DNA of 8,063 nt from Hyphomicrobiales bacterium (lineage in GTDB: Bacteria; Pseudomonadota; Alphaproteobacteria; Rhizobiales; JAJFHC01). How positions within the stretch are numbered: the first letter of the stretch is position 1; every line of letters starts with the position of its first letter. The stretch lies in assembly GCA_021775835.1 (NCBI GenBank), contig JAJFHC010000171.1, positions 1 through 8,063 of the forward strand, in the 5' to 3' direction. Position numbers and translations under genes: made by a program. Of this stretch, positions 5,090 to 8,063 are shown one piece after another. The notes under the pieces were generated by a model. The model did no database searches, had not been told where the DNA came from, and saw only the letters and a program-made list of their open reading frames with translations.

Positions 5090-7831
5090 CTAGGGTGCCT
5101 TCGAAGCCACATTCGCGTTGTGCTCGTCGAGCGCTTCGCGAAGCTTCTCAGGCCAGGTTTCTTGCTCTACAGGAAGGGAAGCTTTCGCAGCGACACGGTC
5201 TAGGATTGCAATTGCCTCTTCGAGTGAACGCTGTTTGTCGTCTGGATTCACCGCAACCAGCGAAATGTTGTTCAAAGATGCGACCATATCTAAGTGCCGT
5301 TGGGTATTTTCTGGATCCTGCACGGCAAGCGCGCGGCGAATCTCTAGACTTGCCTCGAACGCTGCAAGCGCCTCTGTCCAATCTTCATTCGCAAAGCGAA
5401 TTTCTCCGACCTTTTCAAGATCCACCGAAAGGTTGTGTCGCAGGTCAGTGTCCTTGGGATCACGTTCTACTAACATGCCAGCAATGCCGACAACTTCCTC
5501 AAATGCAGCGAGCGCACCCTTAAAGTCTCCGACGGCATCTTTGAGTTCGCCGATCTTTTCAAGGCTTGCGGAAACATTTTGCTGCTGTTCCGTGTTCTCC
5601 GGATTTTCCTTTGCAAGCACACGAAAAATGCCGAGGCTTTCCTTAAAGGCTGAAAGCGCACCCTCCAGGTCACCCAGCATTTCCCGGGCGCTACCATGAT
5701 GAAAATACTCTACTGCAAGATCTCGATGCAACGCCGCGTTTTCCGGTTCTCGCTTTGCAATAGAGCGCTTAACAACAAGTCTTTCCTCGAGGGCTGCAAG
5801 CGCGCCAACCGTGTCGCCAGTAGTAAAGCGCACTCCTCCGATCTTATCGAGGAGCGTGCTAAGACTTTGCTGCCACTCAGAGTTATCTGGATCGTGCTTC
5901 ACCAGTGATCGGCGAATCGCGAGGCTTTCTTTGAACATTGCAAGTGCTTCTGCCGATTCCTCACTTGCAACGTGAACGTCACCGACGTTGTTGAGGCTCG
6001 TAGCGAGGTTCTGCAGCTGTATCGTATTTTCAGTATCGAGTTTCACGAGAGACCGGCTAATAGCGAGACTCTCTTGGAACACTGCGAGTGCTTCTGCCCA
6101 TTCCTCACTTGCAACGTGAACGTCAGCGATGTTGTCGAGGCTCAATGCGAGGTCGCTCCGCCATACCGCATTTTCAGTATCGAGTTTCACGAGCGACCGG
6201 TTAATGGCGAGACTCTCCTTGAACACTGAAAGCGCCTTAGCCCACTCTTCTCTCTCAACTCGAATTTTACCAGTCCGATTCAACATCAAACCGAGATCAC
6301 GCTGCCATTTCGTGTTCTCCGGATCGTGCTTCACAAACTTGCGACTAATATCGAGACCTTCTTCGAATGCAACGAGTGCCTCAGCCCATTCCATGCGCGC
6401 AACACGAACGTCGCCAATACTGACAATGCTAGCGTACGAACCTTCAAGCAACTTCAGGCTTTCAGGATAGCGCTTCAAGAGCGCTCGCCGAACATCAAGA
6501 CTTTCTTCGAATGCAGCAAGCGCCTCTGCCCACTTCATATCTTCGACCAAAATGCTGCCGATGTGATTGAGGACCGCGCAGAGAGTATCCAGCCACAACA
6601 CGTCGTCCGGTTCGTGCTTGGTCAGAGTTCGCATAATGCCAAGACTTTCCTCATAGGCAGTAAGTGTGCCTTTGCGGTCGCCAGCCGCCCACCGAATCTT
6701 TCCGACCGAAACAAGGTGGGCAGCAAGATTGCTCTGCAGTATTTTATTCTGCGGCTCACGCTTCACAATCGCTCGGTCAATGACCAGCGCCTCCAATGCA
6801 GAATTCAACGCAGACGCCGTGTCCCCCCGGACACGCAGCGTATCGGCAATTTGGCTGAGCGCCACTGATTTGAGATGGAGTAGCGTTAGATCAGTTGGGT
6901 TGTCGCCGATCAATGTGTCCTGGAGTGAGCGTGCTTTGTCCAGAATGCGGGCGATCGTGGCACTCGGAACCCCGGAATTCCGGAATTCTTGAGCGAGATC
7001 CTTAATAAGACCGATTGTGGTCTGTGTGGCGGCGCGGAGTGATGTTTCCGCTTCCTCCTTCGCTGCCTTCTCGGTGACCGCACGATCTGCAGCGAGCTGT
7101 TCGGCAACTATCGCGCGATCGCGTTCTTTTTCGGCAATCTGTTGTTGGAATAACGCATAGCCCGCAAGTACGAGGGCAACGATAGCGGCCGCAATCGAAC
7201 CGCCAACTGCACTCTGTTGACGGCGTCGGGCGGCCAGACGGCTCGCCTCAATGTATTCCCGATGTAACGGTAGCGGCAACGGGGCATTCGCAGGCTGGAG
7301 CGTTAGCCAACTTTCCGCGGCTCCCAAATCGCCACCTCGTAACTTTTGTGACTTCGGGCGATCTTGCGCATCCCATCTCCGGGCCAATTCCCCAAGGCGT
7401 GTGTGCTCGCGGATCCAGTCAATATCAGTGTTGAGAGCTGCGATCAGATTACCGATGGAAGCATCGAGTTCTCTAGGGTTAGTGAAGAAGATGTAGTTGA
7501 GTTTCGACAGCGTTTGCGGAATCTCTATTGCAGCTACATCCCTAATTACGATTGGCGCGATGCGCTTATTGAGGCTTTCAGCATACTCAACTTCCCAGGC
7601 GCAGATTTTTGAATTGGCTGAATGGGGGCTCAGGGCAAAAACGATGGTATCCGCTTCACCAATGAGCTGGGCAAGTCGGTCTTTCCATTCCTCCGTCGGG
7701 AGTATGTCATCTGTGTCTCGAAAGACCTCGATATCATCCGCCATCTCAAGAGCACTGACGATCGTACCAACATGCGCGCGGTCCTTGCGCGAGTACGATA
7801 CAAACACCTTAGTAGCGCGAGCAACAGACAT
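5090..7831 (-). CDS. TIR - transmembrane - TPR repeat protein (913 aa)
   Basis: The TIR domain covers about residues 7-140: KVFVSYSRKDR (box 1), VFRDTDDILPTEEWKDRL, then SPHSANSK and CAWEVEYA with the likely catalytic Glu at 80, and RIAPIVI. The following segment (HTRLGELARRWD, LHREYIEASRLAARRR) is typical of bacterial TIR proteins with a membrane anchor. One hydrophobic helix lies at about 207-228, flanked by RRR before it and a charged coiled coil (about 230-265) after it. Eleven 48-residue TPR-like units (pattern WAEALAAFEESLxIRRxLVKxDPEN) fill 338-865, and a 48-residue tail follows. TGA directly precedes ATG 7831, so the start cannot lie upstream; the ribosome site is weak. By analogy the TIR cleaves NAD+ or makes a nucleotide signal, with the TPRs as partner- or ligand-binding scaffold. 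There is no NTPase domain. The TIR and TPR calls are strong; the role in immunity is inferred. Confidence 0.93.
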   Translation of the reverse strand: MSVARATKVFVSYSRKDRAHVGTIVSALEMADDIEVFRDTDDILPTEEWKDRLAQLIGEADTIVFALSPHSANSKICAWEVEYAESLNKRIAPIVIRDVAAIEIPQTLSKLNYIFFTNPRELDASIGNLIAALNTDIDWIREHTRLGELARRWDAQDRPKSQKLRGGDLGAAESWLTLQPANAPLPLPLHREYIEASRLAARRRQQSAVGGSIAAAIVALVLAGYALFQQQIAEKERDRAIVAEQLAADRAVTEKAAKEEAETSLRAATQTTIGLIKDLAQEFRNSGVPSATIARILDKARSLQDTLIGDNPTDLTLLHLKSVALSQIADTLRVRGDTASALNSALEALVIDRAIVKREPQNKILQSNLAAHLVSVGKIRWAAGDRKGTLTAYEESLGIMRTLTKHEPDDVLWLDTLCAVLNHIGSILVEDMKWAEALAAFEESLDVRRALLKRYPESLKLLEGSYASIVSIGDVRVARMEWAEALVAFEEGLDISRKFVKHDPENTKWQRDLGLMLNRTGKIRVEREEWAKALSVFKESLAINRSLVKLDTENAVWRSDLALSLDNIADVHVASEEWAEALAVFQESLAISRSLVKLDTENTIQLQNLATSLNNVGDVHVASEESAEALAMFKESLAIRRSLVKHDPDNSEWQQSLSTLLDKIGGVRFTTGDTVGALAALEERLVVKRSIAKREPENAALHRDLAVEYFHHGSAREMLGDLEGALSAFKESLGIFRVLAKENPENTEQQQNVSASLEKIGELKDAVGDFKGALAAFEEVVGIAGMLVERDPKDTDLRHNLSVDLEKVGEIRFANEDWTEALAAFEASLEIRRALAVQDPENTQRHLDMVASLNNISLVAVNPDDKQRSLEEAIAILDRVAAKASLPVEQETWPEKLREALDEHNANVASKAP
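5236..6820 (-). repeat. TPR array: eleven 48-residue (144-bp) units
   Basis: Units begin at residue 338 (TASAL), continue through RKGTL, WAEAL, WAEALV, WAKAL, WAEALAV, SAEAL, TVGAL, LEGAL and FKGAL, and end with WTEAL, closing at residue 865. The spacing is a constant 48 residues, longer than the 34-residue canonical TPR and closer to the 42-residue TPR_10/kinesin-light-chain style. Neighbouring central units are nearly identical in DNA: a 26-bp stretch at 5956 recurs exactly 144 bp away at 6100. This indicates recent unit duplication. Confidence 0.85.
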
Positions 7832-7874
7832 TCAGGAAGGTATCCGGACGATGAACTTGCTAGAGAAAACCTTA

Positions 7875-7903
7875 AACTTAGTGCACAATCAGAACTGTGC
7901 CAA
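7875..7903 (-). promoter_or_regulatory. Possible sigma70-type promoter of the TIR-TPR gene
   Basis: On the minus strand TTGGCA (7903-7898) is followed by a 17-nt spacer and TAAGTT (7880-7875). The -35 matches the consensus at 5 of 6 positions; the -10 is poor (3 of 6). It would start transcription about 37 nt before ATG 7831. It lies wholly between the insertion sequence end and the gene, so it would survive the insertion. Confidence 0.3.
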
Positions 7904-7917
7904 CTCAACGATGTGAA
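7888..7917 (-). promoter_or_regulatory. Possible hybrid outward promoter at the IS3 end
   Basis: Reading out of the insertion sequence on the minus strand, TTCACA (7917-7912) spans the element border: TTCA comes from the terminal repeat and CA from the flank. After 18 nt comes TCTGAT (7893-7888). Matches are 5 of 6 for the -35 and 4 of 6 for the -10. It points at the TIR-TPR gene. Confidence 0.22.
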
Positions 7918-7942
7918 CCGCACCGGGATTGTCGGAGGCTCC
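7914..7942 (+). repeat. Left terminal inverted repeat of the IS3-family element
   Basis: About 29 bp starting TGAACCGCACC and ending GGAGGCTCC. The boundary was placed by similarity to the IS6110-type terminal repeat; the matching right repeat is not in the window. Confidence 0.6.
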
Positions 7943-7966
7943 AACTCTTGAGTAAATGGAGTCATC

Positions 7967-8063
7967 ATGAGCAAGACAACGAACAAGTTTTCATCTGAAG
8001 TACGTGCCCGGGCGGTGCGGATGGTATTGGATCACGAGGGCGAGCATCCCTCGCGCTGGGCAG
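7967..8063 (+). CDS. IS3-family transposase OrfA, N-terminal part (truncated by the window edge)
   Basis: The frame opens [18 protein letters not shown] and continues [14 protein letters not shown] to the edge (32 codons). The [14 protein letters not shown] segment is the first helix of the OrfA helix-turn-helix domain that binds the element's ends, and the [11 protein letters not shown] phrase is typical of IS3 (IS51-group) OrfA. A GGAG ribosome site at 7958-7961 lies 5 nt before ATG 7967. In the family, OrfA and the DDE integrase OrfB are joined by a programmed -1 frameshift; that part is not visible here. It is transcribed away from the TIR-TPR gene. Confidence 0.85.
   Translation, partial: MSKTTNKFSSEVRARAVRMVLDHEGEHPSRWA

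Larger units (their letters stand above)
7914..8063 (+). mobile_element. IS3-family insertion sequence, left end (IS6110-like), partial
   Basis: The element begins near 7914 with TGAACCGCACCGGG followed by GTCGGAGGCTCC. This closely resembles the terminal inverted repeat of IS3-family, IS51-group elements such as IS6110 (TGAACCGCCCCGG...). The transposase orfA starts 53 bp inside, as is usual for the group. The right end and any target duplication lie outside the window. The bases just outside the left end are ACGATG. Confidence 0.75.

Noticed and set aside
5095..7612. Plus-strand frames opposite the TIR-TPR gene
   Set aside because: They are shadows of the repeat-bearing minus-strand gene without their own start signals.
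7630..7986. 118-residue minus-strand frame overlapping the IS3 start and the TIR-TPR start
   Set aside because: It crosses the IS border and is out of frame with a TIR domain that is clearly coded there.

Overview
The window looks like accessory DNA from an alphaproteobacterium, probably Rhizobiales-like. Three things suggest this: the style of the IS3-family transposase start, an IS5-type transposase tail, and a small intergenic block that resembles the short peptide-like repeats scattered through Bradyrhizobium/Mesorhizobium genomes. The lineage is inferred from memory of such sequences, not demonstrated. No housekeeping gene, rRNA or tRNA is visible.

Two very large genes fill the window, both on the minus strand. 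The first runs from 4241 off the left edge (at least 1413 codons, no stop) and encodes a TIR - STAND NTPase (nSTAND1 type) - WD40 protein with 16 complete WD40 repeats and a 17th cut by the edge. The second (7831 to 5090, 913 aa) encodes a TIR - transmembrane - coiled coil - TPR protein with eleven 48-residue TPR-like units. Both TIR domains keep the C-x-x-E glutamate expected of NAD-hydrolysing TIRs. Both proteins have the layout of NLR-like sensor/effector proteins: a toxic or signalling TIR at the N terminus and a repeat scaffold at the C terminus that could sense a trigger. Each scaffold carries very recent tandem unit duplications at DNA level (126 bp in the WD40 gene, 144 bp in the TPR gene).

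The 848 bp between them (4242-5089) is mobile-element debris. It holds the C-terminal tail of an IS5-family transposase (minus strand, about 4602-4729), a nested palindromic, A/T-tract block (4470-4529), a dispersed-repeat-like segment (about 4742-4799) and a short unrecognised ORF just upstream of the STAND gene. To the right of the TPR gene, an IS3-family element of the IS6110-like type begins at about 7914, only 82 bp upstream of the TIR-TPR start codon and divergent from it. Its orfA start (7967) runs off the right edge.

My reading is a candidate immune/conflict locus: two unrelated TIR effectors on different sensor scaffolds in an IS-rich setting. Anti-phage function is inferred from domain architecture and context and is not shown by the sequence.
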